This document shows positions 18,740 through 26,275 of a stretch of 64,000 bases of DNA, piece after piece. The position numbers and the translations under genes are program-made. The notes below the pieces were generated by a model, which was not told where the DNA came from, did not search any database, and was given only the letters and a program-made list of their open reading frames with translations. Numbering within the stretch: position 1 is the first letter of the stretch; each line of letters begins with the position of its first letter. This stretch comes from Bacillus tuaregi (lineage in GTDB: Bacteria; Bacillota; Bacilli; Bacillales; Cytobacillaceae), in the NCBI RefSeq assembly GCF_900104575.1, contig NZ_LT629731.1:1161051-1225050 (forward strand), given 5' to 3'.

Positions 18740-19663
18740 TTATCCAGGGAACAAATCAGAGGATAAATAGCGTTCACCTGTATCAGGAGCTAAGCTGAGT
18801 ACTCTTGCTGAGGGTGGTAGTTGTTTTGCCACCTGAACAGCGAAGTGGGCTGAAGCTGCTCCGGAAGCTCCGACAAAGATTCCTTCTTCTGCTGCAAGAC
18901 GGCGAGCCATCACCTGAGCATCCTCATCCTCAATGAGTAGTACTTCATCATAAATTTCTCGATTTAAGATTTGGGGAATAAACCCTGGACCTGTTCCGGG
19001 GATTTTATGAGGACCTGGTTTACCTCCAGAAAGAACTGGAGATCCAGAAGGCTCCACTACGAAAATTTTTAGTCCCGGAATCTGTTTCTTTAATTCTTCC
19101 CCTGTTCCTGTAACAGTGCCACCCGTTCCAGCTGTCAGTACTAGTGCATCTAGCTTCCCTTCAAAAGCCTCCATAATTTCAACTGCAGTTGTACTACGGT
19201 GGGCATCAGCATTGGCTTTATTTTCAAATTGCATAGGTATGAAGCTGTCAGAGATTTCAGCAGCTAAGCGATTGGCTTCATCAATAGCACCCTGCATCCG
19301 CAGATTAGCTGGTGTCAGAATCACCTCGGCACCATAGGCTTTCATGATTTTAACACGTTCAGGTGTTGCATTATCCGGCATCGTGATGATGCAACGATAG
19401 CCCTTTACCGCACTAACCATTGTAATTCCTATTCCCGTATTCCCAGAGGTTGGTTCAATTATCGTACTTTTACCTGGAATGAGTCTACCCTCGGCCTCCG
19501 CACGCTCAATCATATTAAGGGCTGCACGATCCTTCACGCTCCCACCAGGGTTAAATGATTCCAATTTCATATAAACATTCGCACCGTTGGAATCCGGTAT
19601 TTTATTTAATTGCACAATAGGTGTATTTCCTATTAAATCAATGATGGATTTATAGATTTTCAT
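18740..19663 (-). CDS. cysK: Cysteine synthase (O-acetylserine thiol-lyase)
   Basis: A 307-residue PLP enzyme that makes cysteine from O-acetylserine and sulfide. The PLP lysine is in FNPGGSVKDRAALNMIE, substrate loop in PTSGNTGIGI, phosphate loop in TAGTGGTVTGTGE. Start at the ATG at 19663 (MKIYKSIIDLIGNTP), preceded by AAGGAAG; the frame upstream has no site. The stop codon touches the 3' edge of the group II intron, so the native 3' end may have been altered; the last residues (YLSSDLFPG) still look normal. Divergent from the ssu genes, both sides carrying the same 15-bp motif, which suggests common sulfur control. Confidence 0.93.
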   Translation of the reverse strand: MKIYKSIIDLIGNTPIVQLNKIPDSNGANVYMKLESFNPGGSVKDRAALNMIERAEAEGRLIPGKSTIIEPTSGNTGIGITMVSAVKGYRCIITMPDNATPERVKIMKAYGAEVILTPANLRMQGAIDEANRLAAEISDSFIPMQFENKANADAHRSTTAVEIMEAFEGKLDALVLTAGTGGTVTGTGEELKKQIPGLKIFVVEPSGSPVLSGGKPGPHKIPGTGPGFIPQILNREIYDEVLLIEDEDAQVMARRLAAEEGIFVGASGAASAHFAVQVAKQLPPSARVLSLAPDTGERYLSSDLFPG

Positions 19664-19695
19664 TTTGGATCTTCCTTTCCTTGTCATAAATAGCA

Positions 19696-19710
19696 ATAAT
19701 TCATATTAGT
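19696..19710 (-). promoter_or_regulatory. Shared 15-bp motif upstream of cysK (candidate CymR operator)
   Basis: On the minus strand ACTAATATGAATTAT, 33 nt before the cysK ATG. It matches 13 of 15 bases of the motif at 19882-19896 on the ssu side. Confidence 0.5.
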
Positions 19711-19832
19711 CTAGTAAGTTTAAGGTCATTTTATAATACGCTTATCAAGAAAACAACCTTACATCTTTTTCTATGATGAAAAATAAAAATTTGGACTTTT
19801 ATAAATATATAAAAGGAAAGGCGAAAAAACTG

Positions 19833-19860
19833 TTGACATTATCCTCTGCCATTATATAAT
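19833..19860 (+). promoter_or_regulatory. SigA promoter of the ssuBCA-type operon
   Basis: TTGACA (19833-19838), 16-nt spacer, TATAAT (19855-19860): both elements match consensus exactly. Confidence 0.8.
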
Positions 19861-19881
19861 AAATATAATTAATCCGATTAA

Positions 19882-19896
19882 ACTAATGAGAATTAT
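19882..19896 (+). promoter_or_regulatory. Shared 15-bp motif upstream of ssuB (candidate CymR operator)
   Basis: ACTAATGAGAATTAT, 22 nt behind the -10 element, in a position suited to repression. It is the counterpart of the cysK-side motif. Confidence 0.5.
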
Positions 19897-19927
19897 ATTA
19901 AAAGTGTACAATAAGGTGGGTGAGAAC

Positions 19928-20713
19928 ATGTTTCTTCATATACACAACGTTCAAAAGAGTTTTACTAATCGTGGTAAGACAGAAAAGGTGTTAAAGGATA
20001 TTGACCTTCATATTAAAGAAGGTGAGTTTGTTTCCCTTTTAGGTCCATCAGGCTGCGGGAAATCAACATTACTTTCCATTGTTGCCGGACTTACGAAACC
20101 TAGCAGCGGTAGTGTTCTGATTGATGATCAAAGAATAACAAAGCCTGGAAAGGATAGAGGGATGGTATTCCAGCAGGCCGCCTTGTTTCCTTGGTTATCA
20201 GTAGAGGAAAATGTCATGTTCCCGTTGAAAAAGGAAATGAAAAAGAAGGACGCTCGTGAGATTGCTCATAAATACTTAAAGCTTGTACAGTTAAGTCCGT
20301 ATGCGAAACACAACCCGCATGAACTATCAGGCGGAATGCAGCAAAGGGTGGCAATCGCAAGAGCATTGGCCATGAATCCTAGGGTTCTGTTAATGGATGA
20401 ACCGTTCGGTGCCCTTGACGAGCAAACCAGAATGAGACTTCATGATGAACTTGAAAGTATTTGGTTAGAAACAAAAAAGACGATTTTATTTGTTACTCAC
20501 AGTATTCAAGAAGCGGTAAAACTCTCTGACCGGATCATTGTAATGGGAACCCATCCAGGCACGGTTCTAAAGGATTTACAGGTCAAAATAGAAAGGCCCC
20601 GTGAAAAGCATATCCAGGAAATGGCTCAGTATGAACAAATGATTCTGGAGCTGCTTAAAACTGAAATAGATAAAGTGGCAGAAGAGGAAATGAAATATGC
20701 GTCTAGCTATTAA
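19928..20713 (+). CDS. ssuB: ABC transporter ATPase, SsuB/TauB/NrtD type
   Basis: A 261-residue ABC ATPase powering import of a sulfonate, taurine or nitrate-like anion. Walker A GPSGCGKST, signature LSGGMQQRVAIARAL, Walker B VLLMDEPFGALD, switch His in FVTHSIQEAV. Start at the ATG at 19928 (MFLHIHNVQKSF), 8 nt after AAGGTGG; the ATG at 19886 has no site and overlaps the candidate operator. The gene overlaps ssuC by 17 bp. Neighbouring cysK and the common motif argue for a sulfur substrate such as aliphatic sulfonates. Confidence 0.9.
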   Translation: MFLHIHNVQKSFTNRGKTEKVLKDIDLHIKEGEFVSLLGPSGCGKSTLLSIVAGLTKPSSGSVLIDDQRITKPGKDRGMVFQQAALFPWLSVEENVMFPLKKEMKKKDAREIAHKYLKLVQLSPYAKHNPHELSGGMQQRVAIARALAMNPRVLLMDEPFGALDEQTRMRLHDELESIWLETKKTILFVTHSIQEAVKLSDRIIVMGTHPGTVLKDLQVKIERPREKHIQEMAQYEQMILELLKTEIDKVAEEEMKYASSY

Positions 20714-21458
20714 ACGAATTGTATTCTTTGCAGCTTTATTTGGAGTTTGGGAGCTGATTGTCAGAGTTTTTGATATTCCCAAAGTAATGATGCCATCTCC
20801 GACTGATGTAGTACTGAGCCTAAAGGAAAGTTTGGCAGACGGGTCATTATTTCAGGACTTAGGAGCAAGCTTTACGCGTTTATTAATTGGGTTAATGATT
20901 GCCCTTGTCATTGGAGTTTTGCTAGGAATTCTGCTTGCTAAGTCCAAAACGGCAGATGAAACACTTGGTGCCCTAATCTTGTCTCTGCAAAGTATTCCGA
21001 GTATTGTCTGGCTTCCTCTTGCTATTATGTGGTTTGGACTTAATGAGAAATCGGTCATTTTTATCGTTGTATTGGGTGCTGCTATCGTGATGACAATCAA
21101 TATGAGAACCGGGATTAAGAATGTGGCCCCGCTCTATATTAAGGCAGCCCAAACAATGGGTTCGGGTGGGATTGACTTATTTGTCCGAGTTGTTTTTCCA
21201 GCATCGATTCCTTATGCAGTTACTGGACTTCGACTGGCCTGGGCATTTGCCTGGCGTGCACTTATGGCGGGAGAATTGTTAAGCACAGGTCCGGGTCTTG
21301 GTTACACATTAAAATACGCTTCGGATTTTGGACGAATGGATATGGTTATGGCGATTATGGTCGTAATTGGAATTATAGGTGTAACAGTAGATTTACTCAT
21401 CTTTCAAAGGATTGAAAAGCGTGTCATGGCCAAATGGGGTCTTGAACAGGCAGCGTAA
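20697..21458 (+). CDS. ssuC: ABC transporter permease, SsuC/TauC type
   Basis: A 253-residue permease with about six TM helices of the BPD_transp_1 family. The EAA-type coupling loop is in KAAQTMGSGGIDLFVRVVFPASIPY. The start overlaps ssuB; the GAGGAAATG context inside ssuB supplies the ribosome-binding site. It works with the ATPase and binding lipoprotein encoded on either side. Sulfonate specificity is inferred from context, not sequence. Confidence 0.9.
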   Translation: MRLAIKRIVFFAALFGVWELIVRVFDIPKVMMPSPTDVVLSLKESLADGSLFQDLGASFTRLLIGLMIALVIGVLLGILLAKSKTADETLGALILSLQSIPSIVWLPLAIMWFGLNEKSVIFIVVLGAAIVMTINMRTGIKNVAPLYIKAAQTMGSGGIDLFVRVVFPASIPYAVTGLRLAWAFAWRALMAGELLSTGPGLGYTLKYASDFGRMDMVMAIMVVIGIIGVTVDLLIFQRIEKRVMAKWGLEQAA

Positions 21459-21481
21459 ATAAGAAAAGAGAGGAACGAAAA

Positions 21482-22489
21482 ATGATGAAAAAGTGGTTTT
21501 TATCTGTATTTATAATATTAGCTGTTGGATTACTTGCAGCTTGCGGCGGCTCTGATGAAAGTTCAAAAGGAGAGTCAGGAAAAGATAAGGTTGTTATCGG
21601 TTATTTTCCAAATATTGATCACGTACCTGCGATGGTTGCCCGTGAAAAGGGCTACTATGAAAAAGCATTAGGTGAGAATATTGAAATTGAATACAAAACC
21701 TTTCCTGATGGTGGTACGTTTATGACGGCTTTAAAATCTGGTGATATTGATGCTGGTTTAGTTGGACCTGCTCCTGTCATGAATAACTTTACGAATGGAG
21801 CAAATGTGAAGGTCCTTGCAGGTGCATCTTCAGGTGGTACGGTTGTGGTAGCAAGTGAGAAAAGTGGAATTAATAGTTTAGAAGATATTGAGGGTAAAAC
21901 ATTTATTACTCCTGGTATTGGTTGTACACATGATGTTCAATTTGAAACCTTTTTAATGGACTTAGGAATGGATAAGCTTGCTTCATCGCGTATCGGTGGG
22001 TCTTTAAAGCATGTCACTGGAAACCCTGCTCAGTATCAAGGAATGTTTGAATCTGGTCAGGTTGATTTAGCGGCTGTCCCAGAACCGTGGGCATCGACTT
22101 TAATCCTAGCCGGAGCAAAAGAAATCGTAAGCACAGATGACATTGCCTATGGCCATACACTACCAAACACCGTATTAGCGGCAAACGGAAAGCTTGTAAA
22201 AGAAAATAAAGAGATTGCTGAAGCACTAGTAAAGGCACAGCAGGAGGCAGTTGATTTTATCAATAATAATAAAGAAGAAGCACAAACGATTGCGATTCAA
22301 GCCATTAAAGATTTAACAAAGCAAGAGCTTGACAAAGACCTTGTTGCAAAGGCAATGGAACGTATTAATTACACGACTGAAATTAATGAAGAAGTTTTAC
22401 AGCAATTTGCACACTCTTCTTTTGAATTAGAATTTCTTAAGGAATCACCTGAATTGGCGGGCTTAGTAGATACCTCATTTTTAAATTAA
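21482..22489 (+). CDS. ssuA: Substrate-binding lipoprotein, SsuA/TauA type
   Basis: A 335-residue ABC solute-binding protein with lipoprotein signal VGLLAACGG (lipidated Cys ~21). The body matches the SsuA/TauA/NMT1-like fold: KVVIGYFPNIDHVPAMVAREKGYYEK, LKSGDIDAGLVGPAPVMN and AVPEPWAS. The ATG at 21482 or the next codon is the start, both behind AGAGGAACG. It delivers an oxidised sulfur compound or similar anion to the SsuC permease. Ends at a strong terminator. Confidence 0.9.
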   Translation: MMKKWFLSVFIILAVGLLAACGGSDESSKGESGKDKVVIGYFPNIDHVPAMVAREKGYYEKALGENIEIEYKTFPDGGTFMTALKSGDIDAGLVGPAPVMNNFTNGANVKVLAGASSGGTVVVASEKSGINSLEDIEGKTFITPGIGCTHDVQFETFLMDLGMDKLASSRIGGSLKHVTGNPAQYQGMFESGQVDLAAVPEPWASTLILAGAKEIVSTDDIAYGHTLPNTVLAANGKLVKENKEIAEALVKAQQEAVDFINNNKEEAQTIAIQAIKDLTKQELDKDLVAKAMERINYTTEINEEVLQQFAHSSFELEFLKESPELAGLVDTSFLN

Positions 22490-22508
22490 TAATGGCTGAC
22501 TGCCCTTT

Positions 22509-22548
22509 GAAAACGGTTATTGTGGAATTCGCAATAACCGTTTTTTTA
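22509..22548 (+). terminator. Terminator of the ssu operon
   Basis: Thirteen-bp stem AAAACGGTTATTG / CAATAACCGTTTT followed by seven T. Confidence 0.9.
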
Positions 22549-22764
22549 TCATCAGTAAAAGTTTTACAATATGATGAAGTGGTATTAAGAATATCACCGG
22601 TATTGATAAAGTTAATATCATGGGTAACCATTGAATACCATAAGTTAAATTATTATTCGATTTGAAATCTATATTTTCCAAGGATTTTCAATTCATTAAT
22701 AAATAGATTTGTCCAAAAGGTGAATGTGTGTTGATGAACAATCTATGAATTCCCTTAAATGAAA

Positions 22765-22793
22765 TTGTAAATTCTTTCCTCTGAGATTATTAT
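22765..22793 (+). promoter_or_regulatory. Promoter of the flavin lipoprotein gene
   Basis: TTGTAA (22765-22770), 17-nt spacer, TATTAT (22788-22793). The remaining 22549-22764 stretch is AT-rich with no gene seen. Confidence 0.6.
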
Positions 22794-22795
22794 AG

Positions 22796-22817
22796 TTTTG
22801 TAAAGTACTTTACAAAA
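22796..22817. promoter_or_regulatory. Perfect 22-bp palindrome over the transcription start of the flavin lipoprotein gene
   Basis: Gapless palindrome with core TTGTAAAGTACTTTACAA, two bases after the -10 element, so binding there would block transcription. It differs from the Rex consensus (TTGTGAA N4 TTCACAA) by one symmetric change per half-site. Which regulator binds is unknown. Confidence 0.75.
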
Positions 22818-22849
22818 ATATTACATAATTCTAGTTTGGGGGATTAAGG

Positions 22850-24043
22850 ATGTCAGCGAAGAGAAAACTCTCCATTATTACTGCATTAACACTAAGTGCT
22901 AGTCTTTTAGCCGCATGTGGAACAGAAGAGAGTAAGGCACCAGAGGAGAAACAAGCAACAGCAGCAGAAACCCAACAAGTTGCAGTAGCACCGACAGTTG
23001 TATATCAAGGTTTAGGTGTGGCAAAGAATTTTCGTGAGGGTCCTGGTAAGGATGCACAGGAAGTACCGGTATATAGCTTTAACTATATTACGGCGAATGC
23101 GCTGTTTGATGCAGAGGGAAAAATTATTAATCTATATGTAGATGCGCTAGAAGTAAGTACACCTAACTATGATGGGGAGTCAATGCCGCATTTCTCCGGC
23201 TGGCCAGCAAAGGAAGGATATAATATAACAGATCATGCTACGGGTGAAGTATCAGGAGTTTCTGAGAATACTGTGGACTCAGTGAAGGCAGAAATTGATG
23301 CATGGCAGACGAAGCGTGAACGTGGTGATCAATACGGCATGAATATGATGATGGATTGGCATAAGCAAATGGATTTTTACCAAGAATTCTTTAAAGGAAA
23401 AACGATTGCTGAAATTGAAGAATGGAATGCTAAATATACCTCAGATGTAAATGGAAGACCACTGACAGAAAAGTCCGATAAGCCTGAGGACATTGAAAAA
23501 TACAGCAAGCTGACAGATGCGGAAAAAGCAGAGCTTGCAGATGTAACTACAGGTGCTACCTTCAGTCTTACAGATGCTCACGGCGATATTATTGCTGCGA
23601 TTAAAAATGCATATGAGAATCGTGTAGAGGTTGACTTAACTGGTAAAAAAGAAGAAGCTACAACAGCTGATAAGGGGTCAAAAGAAGTGGTTGCCGGTGA
23701 TTTAAAGGATGGCTCTTATACCGTAGAATATGAAACATTTGATTCTCACGGCTACAAACCAACAATGGAAGTAAAGGTAGAGGCTGGAAAAATTACTGTT
23801 GTTAAGTATGATGAAATAAAAGAAGATGGCTCAAAGAAATCTGAGGACAAAGAATATGGTTCACATATGGATATCGAGCCAGTTGATGCATATGCTCAAT
23901 TAACTGAAAGTGCGATTGCCAAGCAGGGAACAGCGGATACAGTTTCTGGGGCGACAGCGTCAACAAATAGCTATAACGCATTATTAACTCACTTCTTACA
24001 AGAAATGGGTCCTAACGGAACTACTTCTGGGAAAATCAAATAA
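22850..24043 (+). CDS. Lipoprotein with two FMN-binding (flavinylation) domains, PplA-like
   Basis: A 397-residue lipoprotein (signal ending SLLAACGTEE, lipidated Cys ~23). Two FMN_bind-type domains are seen, each ending in the ApbE flavinylation motif Dxx(S/T)GAT: DVTTGATFSL at about 235-245 and DTVSGATAST at about 360-370, where FMN would be joined to threonine. A low-complexity linker rich in Ala, Glu and Gln follows the Cys. Listeria PplA, a doubly flavinylated lipoprotein, carries electrons outside the cell to iron or other acceptors; that role is inferred here. No apbE/fmnB or ndh2 gene lies in the window. A promoter with a perfect palindrome precedes it. Confidence 0.85.
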   Translation: MSAKRKLSIITALTLSASLLAACGTEESKAPEEKQATAAETQQVAVAPTVVYQGLGVAKNFREGPGKDAQEVPVYSFNYITANALFDAEGKIINLYVDALEVSTPNYDGESMPHFSGWPAKEGYNITDHATGEVSGVSENTVDSVKAEIDAWQTKRERGDQYGMNMMMDWHKQMDFYQEFFKGKTIAEIEEWNAKYTSDVNGRPLTEKSDKPEDIEKYSKLTDAEKAELADVTTGATFSLTDAHGDIIAAIKNAYENRVEVDLTGKKEEATTADKGSKEVVAGDLKDGSYTVEYETFDSHGYKPTMEVKVEAGKITVVKYDEIKEDGSKKSEDKEYGSHMDIEPVDAYAQLTESAIAKQGTADTVSGATASTNSYNALLTHFLQEMGPNGTTSGKIK

Positions 24044-24052
24044 TGACTGAAT

Positions 24053-24088
24053 CTTAGGTAATCACTTGGTGGTTACCTAATTTTTTTG
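24053..24088 (+). terminator. Terminator of the flavin lipoprotein gene
   Basis: Twelve-bp stem TTAGGTAATCAC / GTGGTTACCTAA (one G-T pair), TTG loop, then seven T. Confidence 0.9.
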
Positions 24089-24165
24089 GGAGCATTCCAA
24101 TAATGATAATTTTCTCTTATAGGATTATACTTAGATAGGAAAATGAAATGAATGGGGGATGTTGA

Positions 24166-24771
24166 ATGAAAGAACAATACTATGACAAACTGCTTAATAT
24201 ACATACTTGTGAAGAGCAAAAGCGGTTTTATAAGTCTTTTCATTATCATCCATATGAACCGACACCGTATAGTGCTTTGGAAACCTTATTTAGTCAATAT
24301 GAATTAAAGAGGGGCGACCAAATCGTTGATTTCGGCTGCGGCAAAGGAAGGTTAAATTTTTTTATTGAATATTTATACCATATAACCGTTACAGGGATAG
24401 AAATGAACTTAATTTTTTATCATGAGGCATTGGAGAATCGAGATAGTTATGTAAAAAAACGAAAAAATAGCAGGGAAAGGATACATTTTCATAATGGATT
24501 AGCTGAGGAATATAAGCTGGATCCTAGGGATAATCGATTTTATTTCTTTAATCCCTTTTCCATACAAATATTCAGAAGGGTAATCAATAACATATTGCTA
24601 TCAGTGGAACATACTAAGCGTGAGATTGACTTGATTTTATACTATCCATCTGAGGATTATATTTATTTTTTAGAAAAGGATACTGCATTTGAGTTAAAGC
24701 AGGAAGTTATCCTAGCGAATCAATTCGAGCAGAACCCGTCAGAGCGATTTCTCATTTACAGTTTGTGTTAG
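24166..24771 (+). CDS. SAM-dependent methyltransferase-like protein
   Basis: A 201-residue protein with the glycine-rich SAM-binding motif I, QIVDFGCGKGRLNFFIEYLY, followed by an acidic motif II (VTGIEMN). Residues HFHNGLAEEYK and FYFFNPFSIQIF occupy the motif III/IV region. The target molecule is unknown. The gene stands alone, with GGGGGATGTTG before the ATG, and shares a terminator with the convergent yxcD-like gene. Confidence 0.75.
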   Translation: MKEQYYDKLLNIHTCEEQKRFYKSFHYHPYEPTPYSALETLFSQYELKRGDQIVDFGCGKGRLNFFIEYLYHITVTGIEMNLIFYHEALENRDSYVKKRKNSRERIHFHNGLAEEYKLDPRDNRFYFFNPFSIQIFRRVINNILLSVEHTKREIDLILYYPSEDYIYFLEKDTAFELKQEVILANQFEQNPSERFLIYSLC

Positions 24772-24778
24772 GTAAATA

Positions 24779-24809
24779 AAAAAGGATGTCAGGTGACATC
24801 CTTTTTTAT
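24779..24809. terminator. Bidirectional terminator between methyltransferase and yxcD-like genes
   Basis: Stem AAAAAAGGATGTCA / TGACATCCTTTTTT with a two- to four-base loop; A and T runs on both sides. Confidence 0.88.
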
Positions 24810-24810
24810 T

Positions 24811-25098
24811 TCAGCTGATAACCGCGATAATTCCTTCTTCATCATCCAAGACTAATTCAATTCCGGAATAAGGGTCCCGGTTTAAGAACTCCTCAAGCCA
24901 TAATCTTAATGCTTCAATAATGTTAATGGTGACAAGTACTTGCTTTCGCCCGTTCGCGTAAGCCTCCGCGGAAAAACCGTAATCATCGTCATACATTAGT
25001 TCGATATCAACCTCTTCTGGCTTTATCTGCTTTTTGCGAGAAATATAGACACAGAGGGCATTCACTATATCCTGTTCAGAGATGATTAGCCTCTCCAT
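24811..25098 (-). CDS. yxcD: YxcD-like protein (DUF2653)
   Basis: A 95-residue acidic protein resembling B. subtilis YxcD; function unknown. It begins MERLIISEQDIVNALCVYISRKKQ and is rich in Asp/Glu (ELMYDDDYGF, ELVLDDEEG). Its start overlaps the end of the upstream membrane-protein gene by 13 bp, so the two are co-translated and probably work together. Confidence 0.7.
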   Translation of the reverse strand: MERLIISEQDIVNALCVYISRKKQIKPEEVDIELMYDDDYGFSAEAYANGRKQVLVTINIIEALRLWLEEFLNRDPYSGIELVLDDEEGIIAVIS

Positions 25099-25523
25099 GG
25101 GTTAGGATCCTCTTTTTTCTTGTTGTTTTTAAATACAGTGAAAATTTTACGAATTACCGCAATGATGACAACGATTGCCAATACATTAACAAGTAAGCCG
25201 AGGATTGAGCCAAGCATTCCCATATTAGCAAACAGTCCCCCAAATAAGAGGCCGGCAAGACCGCCTAGCATAAGACCTTTCATTAACCCACCGCTCTTTT
25301 TAGCAGGAGTGGCAGCAGACTTGTTGGTAGTATTTGTATCATTCTTTTTATTTTGGAAAAAAGAATTATTGTTATTTGTGCTATTATTGTTGCTGTTATA
25401 GCTTTTCTTTCCTGACTTGTACGATTTTGCCTCGACTGTTGTGATTTGATCCTGGAAAATAACGCTTCCAACTGGCGAAAATAGTAATACCGCCGTAAGT
25501 ACTGCTGATAAAAGCTTCTTCAT
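25086..25523 (-). CDS. Exported or membrane protein of unknown function with Asn/Ser-rich linker
   Basis: A 145-residue protein I do not firmly recognise. It has an N-terminal signal sequence (LLSAVLTAVLLFSPVGSVIF), then a low-complexity Ser/Asn/Thr/Lys stretch (~35-75), then a glycine-rich membrane segment GLMLGGLAGLLFGGLF followed by a second hydrophobic helix (~100-125) and a basic tail (FKNNKKKEDPNPW). Similar Gly-rich segments occur in Tim44-like bacterial proteins. First gene of a two-gene unit with the yxcD-like gene. Confidence 0.7.
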   Translation of the reverse strand: MKKLLSAVLTAVLLFSPVGSVIFQDQITTVEAKSYKSGKKSYNSNNNSTNNNNSFFQNKKNDTNTTNKSAATPAKKSGGLMKGLMLGGLAGLLFGGLFANMGMLGSILGLLVNVLAIVVIIAVIRKIFTVFKNNKKKEDPNPWRG

Positions 25524-25643
25524 TAATTAAATTCCCTCCATTTGTTTTTATAAATGTATAAAAATGAAACTATCATTTTAGAATCACTTTTACCTCATCT
25601 TTATATTACATATTATTTACGTGTGAAGCGAAAAAAAGATTCG

Positions 25644-25831
25644 TTTAACTTCATTCAACAGAAGTTTTCCACTTCTACAAGTGGGGGATGAATGCAAATC
25701 GAACTTCGATTCAGTAGGGTTCAAACCCCGGTTGAATGAAGTTAAGCCTCCGGCGGATGTCACGGATTTTTTAAAGGTAGTTTACCCGAGGGAGCTCAGG
25801 TAATCCGGACCAAATTCGACGGGCGAATTTG
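25644..25831 (+). repeat. Structured ~188-bp repeat, copy 1
   Basis: A non-coding repeat with strong RNA-like folding. Outer stem: 15 perfect bp (25645-25659 with 25731-25745) enclosing a CCACTT/AAGTGG hairpin (loop CTAC), an AATCGA/TCGATT hairpin and a GGG-TTCAAA-CCC hairpin. Then a GTC.CGGAT/ATCCGGAC stem around GGTA/TACC, and a final 8-bp hairpin CAAATTCG/CGAATTTG (25811-25831). The block AAGCC...GGTAGTTTAC resembles right ends of IS200/IS605 elements. No ORF inside. The preceding 25524-25643 region is AT-rich with nothing seen. Confidence 0.85.
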
Positions 25832-26055
25832 ATTTGAAAAATGAAAAATGAAAAATATTACCTAGAAAACAACGGAGAAGTTCAACTGAAATTTTACTAT
25901 AATAAATTATATCTTTACATGCAAATTTTTTGCTTAAGAATCAGTGGTTTTGCAAGTGAAATGGAAAAATACAATATTAGTTAGTATTATAGAATATATG
26001 TATAATAATAGATATAAACTGAAAAACAGTGTAGGCTGATAGATAAAATCATTTA

Positions 26056-26244
26056 TTTAACTTCATTCAGCAGAAGTCCTCCACTTCTACAAGTGGGGGA
26101 TGAAGGAAAATGGTCCTTCGATTCAGTGGGGATTCAAACCCCTGCTGATTGAAGTTAAGCCTCCGGCGGATGTCCCGGATTTTTTAAAGGTAGTTTACCC
26201 GAGCGAGCTCAGGTAATCCGGACGCAAATTCGACGGGCGAATTT
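26056..26244 (+). repeat. Structured ~189-bp repeat, copy 2, in the leader of the molybdoenzyme gene
   Basis: Direct repeat of the 25644-25831 element, 412 bp on, same strand. The 3' half is nearly identical (a few substitutions and one indel) while the 5' half varies in a structure-preserving way: CAAC/GTTG becomes CAGC/GCTG, and TTTT/GGGG-type wobble pairs become CCTC/GGGG. Its end lies 31 bp before the ATG of the oxidoreductase gene. The spacer 25832-26055 is AT-rich with no gene or terminator seen. Confidence 0.85.
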
Positions 26245-26275
26245 AATTTCTAATACAAAAAAGTGGTGATCATTC

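Noticed and set aside
22796-22817. Palindrome before the flavin lipoprotein considered as a TnrA/GlnR box
   Set aside because: The TGTAA and TTACA half-sites are 6 bp apart, whereas TnrA boxes need 7, and no nitrogen gene is present.
25644-25760. GGGTTCAAACCCC-type hairpins in the structured repeats considered as tRNA T-arms
   Set aside because: No acceptor stem, D-arm or anticodon arm can be arranged around them with tRNA spacing; the closing stem is far too long.
25644-26244. Structured repeats considered as a retron msr-msd
   Set aside because: Inverted ends fit loosely, but no retron-type reverse transcriptase is adjacent; the only RT in the window belongs to the group II intron 7 kb away.
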